From the NCBI GenBank assembly GCA_020853705.1, contig JADYYK010000232.1, positions 1-62,629 of the forward strand: a stretch of 62,629 bases of DNA. The letters are read 5' to 3'. The notes beneath the pieces were generated by a model. The model made no database searches, had not been told where the DNA came from, and saw nothing but the letters and a program-made list of their open reading frames with translations. Within the stretch, counting starts at the first letter, position 1; every line of letters starts with the position of its first letter. A program made the translations under genes and the position numbers. Below are positions 42,338-50,559 of this stretch, piece after piece. This stretch comes from Deltaproteobacteria bacterium (GTDB taxonomy: Bacteria > Myxococcota_A > Polyangia > Haliangiales > JADYYK01).

Positions 42338-43195
42338 ATGAAGGTGATTCGCTTCTCGCCGTTCCTGCTGCTCCTGGTGCTGTCCGGGTTCCTCGGCGTG
42401 ATGGCCAACAACGCCTGCAGTGATTCCGGCGGTGACAGCATCGACAGCGGGATGACCGGCGACGCCGCCAACAACCAGGGGCTGTGCGCGCGCTGCACCG
42501 CGACCCAGAAGTGCTGCGCGGTCGGCGGCGTGATGGCGTGTGTCGACACCGCGCGCGACAAGAACAACTGCGGCATGTGCGGCGAGAAGTGCGAGGCCAC
42601 CGTGGCCGACACCTGCACCCAGAGCCAGTGTGTCTGCGCCCTGGGCCCCAAGTGCACCGGCAGCAAGAGCTGCTGCGGCACTGGCTCGAACCCCGGCTGC
42701 AAGGACCTGTCGGCCGACGCCTTCAACTGCGGGATGTGCGGCAAGGCCTGCAAGACCGGTGAGGTGTGCATGAACTCGGGCTGCCTGTGCGGCGGCGCCA
42801 CCCCGCGCACCTGCACCGCGAACGAGACCTGCTGCGGCGGCGCCTCGCCGGGCTGCATCGACACCAAGAGCGATCCCAACAACTGCGGCGGGTGCGGCGT
42901 GAAGTGCCCGATGGTCGACGGTCGCCAGCTCATGTGTGACAACGGCGCGTGCAAGTGTGGCGTGGGCGGCAACATGTGCCCGACCGCGGGCGGACCGCTG
43001 GGCGGCACCCCGGTGCTGGGCTGCTGCGGCACCACCTGCGTCGATCTGTGCACCGACGGCATGAACTGTGGCGGCTGCGCCAACAGCTGCGGCGCGCCGC
43101 CGCTCAACATCTGCCTGGGCGGCAGCTGCTTCAGCGGCAGCCCGACCTACGACGCCGGCGTGCCCATGGGCTGCACCGGGCTGCCCTTCCCGTAG
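42338..43195 (+). CDS. Cysteine-rich secreted protein
   Basis: 285 aa from ATG at 42338 with GGAGG upstream. N-terminal hydrophobic signal (about 6-22) followed by NACSD, a possible lipid-attachment Cys. The rest holds about 43 cysteines in repeated units of the pattern CC..G...C.D......NCG.CG..C, about five copies. This kind of Cys-rich repeat is common in secreted myxobacterial proteins of unknown role. The units probably form disulfides. Lies between two conserved gene blocks but with its own ribosome binding site. Confidence 0.75.
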   Translation: MKVIRFSPFLLLLVLSGFLGVMANNACSDSGGDSIDSGMTGDAANNQGLCARCTATQKCCAVGGVMACVDTARDKNNCGMCGEKCEATVADTCTQSQCVCALGPKCTGSKSCCGTGSNPGCKDLSADAFNCGMCGKACKTGEVCMNSGCLCGGATPRTCTANETCCGGASPGCIDTKSDPNNCGGCGVKCPMVDGRQLMCDNGACKCGVGGNMCPTAGGPLGGTPVLGCCGTTCVDLCTDGMNCGGCANSCGAPPLNICLGGSCFSGSPTYDAGVPMGCTGLPFP

Positions 43196-43243
43196 CCGCG
43201 GTTTTCCGCAATCCGCTGGGCGTTTCGGCTAAGGTCCCCGGCG

Positions 43244-43969
43244 ATGAACCTGCACGTCAACATCGACCACGTCGCCACCCTGCGCCAGGCGCGCGGCACC
43301 CGCTACCCCGACCCGGTGTGGGCCGCCGCGCTGTGCGAGCTCGCGGGCGCGCACGGCATCACGATTCACCTGCGCGAGGATCGACGCCACATCTCGGACC
43401 GCGACGTGCGCCTGCTCCGGCAGACGGTGCGCTCCAAGCTCAACCTCGAGATGGCGGCCACCGACGAGATGGTCGGGATCGCGCTCGAGGTGCTGCCCGA
43501 TCTGGTCACCCTGGTGCCCGAGAAGCGTGAGGAGCGCACCACCGAGGGCGGTCTCGACGTGGTGACCCCGAGCGACGGCCTGCGCCGCGCCTGCCAGCGG
43601 CTGGGCGCCGCCGGCATCCCGGTCGCGCTGTTCGTCGACCCCACCCGCGAGGCGGTCAAGGCCACCCACGCCCTGGGCGCGCCCGCGCTGGAGCTGCACA
43701 CCGGTGACTACTGCGAGGCGACCGCCGCGCGCGCCGCCGTCGAGCTCGACCGGCTGGCGGTCGCGGCCGAGGACGCCGCCGCGCTGGGGCTGCACGTGGC
43801 GGCCGGCCACGGCCTCGACTATCCCAACGTGCGCCCGGTCGCCCTGCTGCCCGGGATCGCGGAGCTCAACATCGGCCACAGCATCATCGCGCGCGCCGTG
43901 ATGGTAGGGCTCGAGCAGGCCGTACGCGACATGCTGGCCATCCTGCGGGAGGGCGAGCGCGTCGCATGA
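43244..43969 (+). CDS. pdxJ: Pyridoxine 5'-phosphate synthase
   Basis: 241 aa. Final ring-forming step of DXP-dependent vitamin B6 synthesis. NLHVNIDHVATLRQARGT start, LREDRRHI with catalytic residues, LNLEMAATDEM, HTGDYCEA, AAGHGLDYPNV and ELNIGHSIIARA are all family signatures. Overlaps acpS by 4 nt; pdxJ-acpS is a widespread pair. Confidence 0.97.
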   Translation: MNLHVNIDHVATLRQARGTRYPDPVWAAALCELAGAHGITIHLREDRRHISDRDVRLLRQTVRSKLNLEMAATDEMVGIALEVLPDLVTLVPEKREERTTEGGLDVVTPSDGLRRACQRLGAAGIPVALFVDPTREAVKATHALGAPALELHTGDYCEATAARAAVELDRLAVAAEDAAALGLHVAAGHGLDYPNVRPVALLPGIAELNIGHSIIARAVMVGLEQAVRDMLAILREGERVA

Positions 43970-44337
43970 TCGTCGGCGTCGGCATCGACCTGGTGGCGAC
44001 CGCGCGCATCGAGAAGCTGCTCGGCAAGTACCCCGACCGCTTCGCCGAGAAGGTGTTCACCCCGGTCGAGCGCGCCTACTGCGCCGGCAAGCTGCGCGCC
44101 GCCGAGCACTATGGCGCGCGCTTCGCGGCCAAGGAGGCGGTGCTCAAGGCGCTCGGGGTGCCGACCGGGCTGTCGTGGCACGAGATGGAGATCAGCGGTG
44201 GCGGCGCGCCGGTGCTGCGCCTGAGCGGCGTCGCGGCCAGCGCGGCGGCGGCGCTGGGGGCGGTGCGCTGGCACGTCAGCCTGACCCACGGTGACGGCTA
44301 TGCCTCGGCGGTGGTGGTGATGGAGAGCGCGACGTGA
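43966..44337 (+). CDS. acpS: Holo-[acyl-carrier-protein] synthase
   Basis: 123 aa. Transfers phosphopantetheine from CoA to acyl carrier protein. GVGIDLV with metal-binding Asp8, RFAAKEAVLKALG with Glu57, and WHVSLTHGDGYASAVV near the end. Start overlaps the pdxJ stop and its stop overlaps the next GTG start (GTGA), giving three-gene translational coupling. Confidence 0.96.
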   Translation: MIVGVGIDLVATARIEKLLGKYPDRFAEKVFTPVERAYCAGKLRAAEHYGARFAAKEAVLKALGVPTGLSWHEMEISGGGAPVLRLSGVAASAAAALGAVRWHVSLTHGDGYASAVVVMESAT

Positions 44338-45914
44338 AGCCGCTCCTGACCGCGGCCGAGGCGCGCGCGCTGGACCAGGCCACCATCGCGGCCGGCACCC
44401 CGGGGCCGGTGCTGATGCAGCGCGCCGGGGCGGCGGTGGCGGAGGTCGCGGAGTGGGCGCTGCACGCCCAGGGGCCCAGCGTGAAGGGGCCGGTCGCGGT
44501 GGTGTGCGGCCCGGGCAACAACGGCGGCGACGGCTGGGTGGCGGCGCGCCTGCTGTGCGCGCACGGCGTGGCGGCCACGGTGTATCGCGCCGGGCGGCCA
44601 GAGCGCGAGCGGGCGGGCAGCGAGGCCGCCGAGCACCGCGCCGCCGCCGAGGCCGCCGGGGTGCCAGTGGTCGACGTCAGCAGCGCGGACGGGCTGGCCG
44701 CCGCCGGGCCGGCGCTGCACGCGGCGCCGGTGGTCATCGACGCCGTGCTGGGGATCGGGGTCAGCGAGCCGGTGCGGGGCCACCTGGCGGCGGTGCTCGA
44801 GGTCATGGCCACGCTGCCAGGTCACCTGATCGCGGTCGATCTGCCGTCGGGTATGGACAGCGACCGCGGCCACTTCTGGGGTCCGCCGCTGGCGTGCGCC
44901 GAGACCGTGACCATGGCGTTGCCCAAGCTGGGCCCGGCCGGCGATCCTGGCTTCGTCGCCTGTGGTCGCGTCACCGTGGTCGACATCGGGGTGCCGCCCG
45001 AGCTCGTGGCCGAGCTGTCGCCGCGCGCTGGCCTGGTCGAGGCCGACGACGCACGCGACTGGCTGCCGGTGCGCACGCCGGGGGCGCACAAGGGCAGCGC
45101 GGGGCACCTGCTGGTGATCGCGGGTTCGCCGGGCAAGACCGGCGCGGCCCTGCTGTGTGGCGGCGCGGCGCTGCGGGCTGGCGCCGGGCTGTGCACGCTG
45201 GCGGCCCCGCACGAGAGCCAGCGCGCGCTCGACCAGCGCGTGCTCGAGCTCATGACCGCGGACCTCGGCACCCACGACGAGCTCGCCGAGCATCCCGGGC
45301 GGGCGGCGGCGCGCGCGCTGGAGCTGGCCGCGGGCAAGCGGGCGCTGGCGGTCGGTCCCGGGATGCCGACCGGCCCGGCGGGCGCCCTGCTGGTCACGGT
45401 GGTGGCGCGCGAGGCCGAGCTGCCGGTGCTGCTCGACGCCGACGCGCTCAACCACCTGGCCCACGACCTGGGGGCGCTGGCCGAGGCGCGCGGGCCGCGG
45501 GTGCTGACGCCACACCCGGGCGAGATGGCGCGGCTGACCGGGCTGACCACGGCGGCGGTGCAGGCGGACCGCGCCGCGGTGGCGCGCGCCTTCGCCGAGC
45601 GCCACGGCGTCGTGCTGGTGCTCAAGGGGGCGCGCACCGTGGTGGCGACCCCCGATGGGCGCATTTCCGTGAACCCGACCGGCAACGCCGGCCTGGCCAG
45701 CGGTGGCACCGGGGACGTGCTGAGCGGGATCATCGGGGCGCTGCTGGCGCAGGGGCTGACGGCCGGGGATGCGGCGCGGCTGGGCGTGTACCTGCACGGG
45801 CTGGCGGCCGACCGGGTGGTGGCGAGGCACGGCGGCGAGCTACTCGGGCTGCTGGCGTCGGACCTCGTGAGTGAGCTGCCGCACACTCTGGCGGCGGTCC
45901 GCACCCCAGGCTGA
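44334..45914 (+). CDS. nnr: Bifunctional NAD(P)H-hydrate epimerase / ADP-dependent dehydratase
   Basis: 526 aa from GTG at 44334. Repairs hydrated NAD(P)H. N-terminal YjeF_N epimerase (about 1-215) with VVCGPGNNGGDGWVAARLL and AVDLPSGMDSD; C-terminal ribokinase-like dehydratase (about 230-525) with HKGSAGHLLVIAGSPGKTGA, LTPHPGEMARL and SGGTGDVLSGIIGA near 457-470. Both halves look complete. Third gene of the pdxJ-acpS-nnr unit. Confidence 0.95.
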   Translation: MKPLLTAAEARALDQATIAAGTPGPVLMQRAGAAVAEVAEWALHAQGPSVKGPVAVVCGPGNNGGDGWVAARLLCAHGVAATVYRAGRPERERAGSEAAEHRAAAEAAGVPVVDVSSADGLAAAGPALHAAPVVIDAVLGIGVSEPVRGHLAAVLEVMATLPGHLIAVDLPSGMDSDRGHFWGPPLACAETVTMALPKLGPAGDPGFVACGRVTVVDIGVPPELVAELSPRAGLVEADDARDWLPVRTPGAHKGSAGHLLVIAGSPGKTGAALLCGGAALRAGAGLCTLAAPHESQRALDQRVLELMTADLGTHDELAEHPGRAAARALELAAGKRALAVGPGMPTGPAGALLVTVVAREAELPVLLDADALNHLAHDLGALAEARGPRVLTPHPGEMARLTGLTTAAVQADRAAVARAFAERHGVVLVLKGARTVVATPDGRISVNPTGNAGLASGGTGDVLSGIIGALLAQGLTAGDAARLGVYLHGLAADRVVARHGGELLGLLASDLVSELPHTLAAVRTPG

Positions 45915-46013
45915 ACCAGGCTCTGCCATTTCGTCGCGGCTCGCCGTGTCCGCGGTGCCGCTGTGGCCACGGTCGAGTGTGTGTCTGTGCCCACGCGCCG
46001 CGAACATCGGGCG

Positions 46014-46028
46014 ATTTTCGCGGAAAAT
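46014..46028. promoter_or_regulatory. AT-rich inverted repeat upstream of the ECF sigma gene
   Basis: ATTTTC-GCG-GAAAAT, a perfect 6-bp-arm palindrome in otherwise very GC-rich DNA, 44 nt before the ATG at 46072. It overlaps the 9-mer CGATTTTCG (46012-46020). Operator or promoter element; recogniser unknown. Confidence 0.4.
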
Positions 46029-46071
46029 ACGCTGATCCCTCGGCGGCACGGGCCTTGCTGAGACCCCTGGC

Positions 46072-46734
46072 ATGAGCCCGCTGACCGCCCAGGCCAAGAA
46101 CGAGTTCGAGACCCTGACGCTTCCGCACGTCAACGAGCTGTTCTCCGTCGCGCTGCGCTACACGCGCAACGACCGTGACGCCGAGGACCTCGTGCAGGAC
46201 ACGTACATGCGCGCCTTCGGCGCCTGGGAGCGCTTCATCCCCGGCTCCAACGTGCGGGCCTGGATGTTCCGCATCCTGACCAACAGCTTCATCTCGGGCT
46301 ACCGCACCCGACGCAAGCAGCGCCGCCTGGCCGAGCCGGAGCTCTATGACGACGCCGTGGGCGCCTTCTTCTCCAGCCACGCGCGCGACTTCGCCGCCGA
46401 CCCCGAGCGTGAGTGGCTGAGCGGCAGCATGGGTGACGAGGTCTCGCGCGCGCTCGACTCGCTGCCGCCGGCGTGGCGCGTGGTCGTCACCCTGGCCGAT
46501 CTCGAGGGCATGTCGTACCGCCAGATCGCCGACATCGTGGCCATCCCGGTCGGCACCGTGATGTCACGCCTGTTCCGCGCCCGCCGCCACCTCGAGGTCG
46601 CCCTGGCCGACTTCGCCGCCCGCGAGCACGGCTATCGCCGCAAGGCCCCGGTCACCGACGAGGTCGCCGTGCGCCGCGAGCGCCGCACCCGCAAGCCGGC
46701 CGCCACGCGTAGCGAAGGCCGCCGCGCCGCCTGA
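46072..46734 (+). CDS. ECF-type RNA polymerase sigma factor
   Basis: 220 aa. Region 2 (about 12-80): LFSVALRYTRNDRDAEDLVQDTYMRAFGAW and NVRAWMFRILTN; region 4 (about 125-185): LPPAWRVVVTLADLEGMSYRQIADIVAIPVGTVMSRLFRARRHL. No region 1.1 or 3, so an ECF. A ~40-residue basic tail (many Arg, Lys) is unusual. No anti-sigma gene is adjacent; the downstream gene is convergent. The tail or a distant partner may provide control. Confidence 0.92.
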   Translation: MSPLTAQAKNEFETLTLPHVNELFSVALRYTRNDRDAEDLVQDTYMRAFGAWERFIPGSNVRAWMFRILTNSFISGYRTRRKQRRLAEPELYDDAVGAFFSSHARDFAADPEREWLSGSMGDEVSRALDSLPPAWRVVVTLADLEGMSYRQIADIVAIPVGTVMSRLFRARRHLEVALADFAAREHGYRRKAPVTDEVAVRRERRTRKPAATRSEGRRAA

Positions 46735-46804
46735 CGCCGCACCCGGCCCACGCGCTGGTCAGCGAGGCCGAGGGCGTGTCCCGTTCCGGCCAGACCAGGC
46801 TGGA

Positions 46805-47836
46805 CTAGGCCGCGCGGGCCACGAAGGGGGTGCCGCAGCGGCCGCAGAAGCGGTCGTCGCTGCTGACGCCGCGCGAGCCGCAGCGCTTGCAGATGGGGGC
46901 CTCGCTGGGTGGGGCGTAGCCGCCGGGCAGCCAGGGCGGGTAGGAGTAGCGGCGCTCGAGGGCAGGGGCGAGTGGCGCCCCGGGAGCCGGGAGGACGCCG
47001 AGCGCCACTCCGGGGACGACGCCGGGGGCTGGCAGGCCGGGGAAGCCCAGCGCCGCGGGCGGCGCGGCCGCAGGGGCCGGCGCCGGCGCCACCACGGGCT
47101 CGCGACCGCGACCGGCGAGCGGCTTGCCGGGCGCGAACTGGGACGCCCGGCGCAGCAGCCGGATCGAGACCCAGGTCATGTAGGTCATCATGATCATGAG
47201 CGGCAGCAGGGCCCAGTTGAGGCTGAGGCGGAGCGCCAGATAGTCGTACAGGCCATGCAGCGCGGCGGCGCAGGCCAGGCCGACCAGCTGGGCCAGGAAC
47301 CCCGCGGCGCCGCCCTTCATGCGCGCGATGGACAGCCCGGTGCCCCAGCACACCGCGAACATGACGTGGGCGGGCAGCGACAGCAGCGAGCGCATGATGA
47401 GCAGCTTCTCGTCGATGCTTCCGCTGGCCGAGACGTAGGTGATGTTCTCGACCGCGGCGAAGCCGAGCGCGGCGGCCGCGGCGTACACGATGCCGTCGGG
47501 CGGCTCGTCGAACGCCGGCCGGCGGTAGGCCCACACCCGCACCGCCAGGAACTTGCACAGCTCCTCGACCGGGCCGATGACGAAGAAGCAGACCACGGCC
47601 AGGTCCTCGCTGGGCACCCGCAGCTGGCGCATGGCCAGGCCGGTGACGCGGTTGTGGTCGTACAGGCTCTGCGCCACCTCGTACAGCGCGATGGTCGGCA
47701 CCAGCGAGGCGATCCCGAGCAGGAAGGTCTGGATGACCAGCCCCTTGGGCTCGGGCTGGTAGCGGTCGGTGCGATAGAAGATGAAGAGCCAGAAGAAGCC
47801 GGGCAGCGTGGGTACGACCAGCGCGACCAGATCCAT
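46805..47836 (-). CDS. PrsW family intramembrane protease with C-terminal zinc ribbon
   Basis: 343 aa from ATG at 47836. About eight membrane spans in residues 1-240. Conserved motifs of the PrsW/CAAX-protease type: GPVEELCKFLAVR (Glu91, Glu92), GFAAVENITYV, and ALHGLYDYLAL. A Pro/Ala-rich linker is followed by a C-terminal double CxxC zinc ribbon (CKRCG...FCGRCG, about 316-336). PrsW cleaves anti-sigma factors in Bacillus; an ECF sigma gene lies convergent next door but no anti-sigma is visible. Starts 4 nt after the HEAT-repeat gene's stop, so the two are co-expressed. Confidence 0.85.
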   Translation of the reverse strand: MDLVALVVPTLPGFFWLFIFYRTDRYQPEPKGLVIQTFLLGIASLVPTIALYEVAQSLYDHNRVTGLAMRQLRVPSEDLAVVCFFVIGPVEELCKFLAVRVWAYRRPAFDEPPDGIVYAAAAALGFAAVENITYVSASGSIDEKLLIMRSLLSLPAHVMFAVCWGTGLSIARMKGGAAGFLAQLVGLACAAALHGLYDYLALRLSLNWALLPLMIMMTYMTWVSIRLLRRASQFAPGKPLAGRGREPVVAPAPAPAAAPPAALGFPGLPAPGVVPGVALGVLPAPGAPLAPALERRYSYPPWLPGGYAPPSEAPICKRCGSRGVSSDDRFCGRCGTPFVARAA

Positions 47837-47840
47837 CAAT

Positions 47841-50468
47841 TCACCGGGGGGACGGCGAGGGTGGCGGCGACGGGACGACCACGGGGGGCGTCGGCTTCTT
47901 CCGGGCCGGCAGCGGCTGTGGCGCGGGCGGCGGCGGCGTGCTGGGCGCGGCCACCGCTGGAGGCACGCCCACGCCGGGCCGGCGTCCCTGCGGCTCGCCG
48001 CCGCCACCATCGATGGCGTCCGGGATGACCACGTCGACGGGGCCCAGCGGCACGCGCTCCTCGTGGACCTCGCCGCGGGCGTCGCTGAGGCCGGCCTTCA
48101 CGGTGCCGTCGGGGAGGATCATGATGTAGCGCTCCTCGCGCAGCGGGGCGTCGTCGAAGTTACGCACATAGACCCAGACCCAGTCGTCGTCCTTGTCGGC
48201 GCTGTCGGCGGCGTCGCCGGGCGGCTGGCGACCGGCGGCGATGGCCTGCACGTAGGCATCGTCGTCGCCACCGGGGGCCGCGGCCGCCGCCAGCGCGGCC
48301 TCGGCGCCGCCCAGCTTGCGCAGCGCGCGAGCGGCGTTGGCGCGCACATAGCGATCGGTGTCGGCGTCGAGCAGCCGGAGCAGCTCGGCGCGCGCGGCGC
48401 CGTCGCCGATGCGACCCAGCGCCAGCGCAGCGCTGGCCCGCAGCGGGGCCGAGGCGCTGCCCAGGGCGCGCCGCAGCTGGGCCGCGGCGCCCTTGTCTCC
48501 CAGCCGCCCCAGGGTGGCGGCGGCGTTGATGGGCGCCGCCCATGATGGATCGCGCAGCGCGTTGCGCAGGCCGGGCAGGGCAGGGGCCGCGGCCCTGGCC
48601 GGCAGCCGACCCAGCGCCCACACCGCCGAGGCACGCGCGGCCGGATCGGCGTCACCCAGCGCCTTGATCAACGCCGGCACCGCGGCCGGCGCCGCCAGCG
48701 CGGCCAGGGTGTCCAGCGCGGCGCGCTTGAGGCGCAGATCGGGCCCGCTGACCAGCGGCAGGAGCACGCCGGCCGCCGCCGGATCACGCAGCGCCGCCAG
48801 CACGTCGAGGGCCGCCATGGTCAAGGACAGGCCGCCCCCGGGCTGCTCCAGCACGCCACGCGCCAGCGCCGCCAGCTCGGTCGCCGCGGCGCCGCGCTGG
48901 TTGCGCAGCACGCCGGCCAGGGCGCGCAGCGCGTGGTAGCGCAGCAGGGGGTCCTTCTCCTTCATCAGGGCCATCAGGGCGGGCGCCTGGCTGGTGTCGC
49001 GCAGCATCGCCAGCGCGTCGGCGGCGCGGCGGCGCAGATCTCCGCGCGCGCTGACCAGGGTGCGCGTCAGCGCGGCGGCGGCGTCGCGCGCCCCGATCAT
49101 GCCCAGGGCATCCGCGGCCGCCATGCGCGCCGGCCCGCTGCCGCGCTCGAGCAGCGCGATCAGCGGCTTGACCGCCACCCGAGAGCGCAGCCGGCCGAGA
49201 TAGCTGATGGCGTCGAGCTTGACCTCCTCGTCACCGTCGGCGAGCGCCTTGACCAGCACGTCGGTGGCGCGGCCATCGATGAGGCGGGACAGCGCCTTCA
49301 TGGCGCGGCGCCGCAGCGCCGGGTTCTTGTCCTCGAGCACGCCGAGCAGCGCGGCGAAGGCGCGCCGGTCACCGGCCTCGCCCAGGGCCTCGACCACCAG
49401 CTCGCGTCCGACACGGTCGCGCCCCAGCTCGGCCAGCAGCGCCTCGGTGGCGCGCGGATCGCCGAGCTCCTTCAAGATCCCCACCACGGCGGTCGGATCC
49501 GAGGCGATGCGCCCGTCCAGCGCCGCCAGCAGGGTGGGCACCGCGACCGGCCCGGCCTTGACCAGCGCCTCGCGCGCGGCCGCCTTGACGTCCCCGACCA
49601 GCGCCACGGTCAGGGCCCTGAGCGCCCGCGGGCCGCCGCTCTCGCCCAGCGCAAACGCGGCCTTGGCGCGCAGCTCGGTGGTCTCGCCGCCCTCGAGCAG
49701 GGGCAGCAGGGTGTCCTCGGCGATGCTGGCACGCAGGTGGCCGAGCGCCTCGATGGCGGCGGCGCGCACCTCGTCAGCGGGATCGCGCAGCAGGCGCAGC
49801 AGCGCAGGGGCGGCGCGCTGATCGCCGAGCTGACCCAGCGCGAGCGCCGCGCCGACGCGGACCTCGCGGGTCGAGTCCGACAGCTTGCCCAGCAGCGGGA
49901 TGACCGCCCGCACGTCGCCGAGCTCGGTCAGGACGTCGATGGCGGCGCGCTTGACGTTGCCGTTCTCGTCGTCGAGGCGGCCGATGATGGCGACCACGGC
50001 GGCGGGATCGCGGATCCGCCCCAGCGCCAGCACGGTGGCGCGGCGGACCTCGAAGTCGGGATCGGCGAAGCCGCGCACCAGCGGCGCGGTGGCGGCGCGA
50101 TCGCCGATCTCACCCAGGGTCTCGGCGGCACGCAGCTTGGTGTCGCGGCTGGGGTCGCCCAGCCAGCCGGCGATCTCGGGCACCGCCTCGACCACGCGGT
50201 ACTGCCCCATCACCTTGGCCACCATCAGGCGCACACCCTCGTCGCCGTCCTTGAGCATCGGCAGCAGCAGGGCGCGGGTGTCGGCGATGTCGTAGGCCGC
50301 CAGGCGGCGCACGGTGTCGCGACGCATCTCGGCGATCGGGCTCTTGAGGTTCTTGGCCTCGGCGGCCAGCTTGCCCGACCACTCGAACGCGCCAGCCGTC
50401 CCCGCCCACCCCGCGATGCCTGATCCCAGCACCAGCGCCGTGAGCGCCGTCGCAATCCGCCGCGTCAT
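47841..50468 (-). CDS. Exported HEAT-repeat protein
   Basis: 875 aa from ATG at 50468. Signal peptide (about 5-26, ending GTAGAF). From about 38 to 770 the sequence is a continuous array of ~31-residue HEAT/PBS-lyase-type repeats (patterns such as AAALVRGFADPDFEVRRATVLALGRIRDPAA), some twenty units or more. The C-terminal ~100 residues switch to DDDWVWVYVRNFDD and a Pro-rich tail. Likely a periplasmic binding scaffold; partner unknown. In an operon with the PrsW-like protein. A terminator-like hairpin lies just upstream at 50522-50547. Confidence 0.85.
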   Translation of the reverse strand: MTRRIATALTALVLGSGIAGWAGTAGAFEWSGKLAAEAKNLKSPIAEMRRDTVRRLAAYDIADTRALLLPMLKDGDEGVRLMVAKVMGQYRVVEAVPEIAGWLGDPSRDTKLRAAETLGEIGDRAATAPLVRGFADPDFEVRRATVLALGRIRDPAAVVAIIGRLDDENGNVKRAAIDVLTELGDVRAVIPLLGKLSDSTREVRVGAALALGQLGDQRAAPALLRLLRDPADEVRAAAIEALGHLRASIAEDTLLPLLEGGETTELRAKAAFALGESGGPRALRALTVALVGDVKAAAREALVKAGPVAVPTLLAALDGRIASDPTAVVGILKELGDPRATEALLAELGRDRVGRELVVEALGEAGDRRAFAALLGVLEDKNPALRRRAMKALSRLIDGRATDVLVKALADGDEEVKLDAISYLGRLRSRVAVKPLIALLERGSGPARMAAADALGMIGARDAAAALTRTLVSARGDLRRRAADALAMLRDTSQAPALMALMKEKDPLLRYHALRALAGVLRNQRGAAATELAALARGVLEQPGGGLSLTMAALDVLAALRDPAAAGVLLPLVSGPDLRLKRAALDTLAALAAPAAVPALIKALGDADPAARASAVWALGRLPARAAAPALPGLRNALRDPSWAAPINAAATLGRLGDKGAAAQLRRALGSASAPLRASAALALGRIGDGAARAELLRLLDADTDRYVRANAARALRKLGGAEAALAAAAAPGGDDDAYVQAIAAGRQPPGDAADSADKDDDWVWVYVRNFDDAPLREERYIMILPDGTVKAGLSDARGEVHEERVPLGPVDVVIPDAIDGGGGEPQGRRPGVGVPPAVAAPSTPPPPAPQPLPARKKPTPPVVVPSPPPSPSPR

Positions 50469-50521
50469 CCTGGCAAAGTATACGTGCGAGTCATGACAAA
50501 GACATGCGCCGAAAAGGCGAA

Positions 50522-50547
50522 GGGCCCGACTCTTGCGAGTCAGGCCC
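50522..50547 (-). terminator. Hairpin terminator at the end of the structured non-coding region
   Basis: GGGCC-C-GACTC / GAGTC-A-GGCCC stem, TTGC loop, one C-A mismatch. On the minus strand it is followed within a few nt by CTTCGCCTTTTC. It sits 54 nt upstream of the HEAT-repeat gene and would end a minus-strand transcript from 50.6-51.7 kb. Confidence 0.55.
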
Positions 50548-50559
50548 CTCTTAGTGCCG

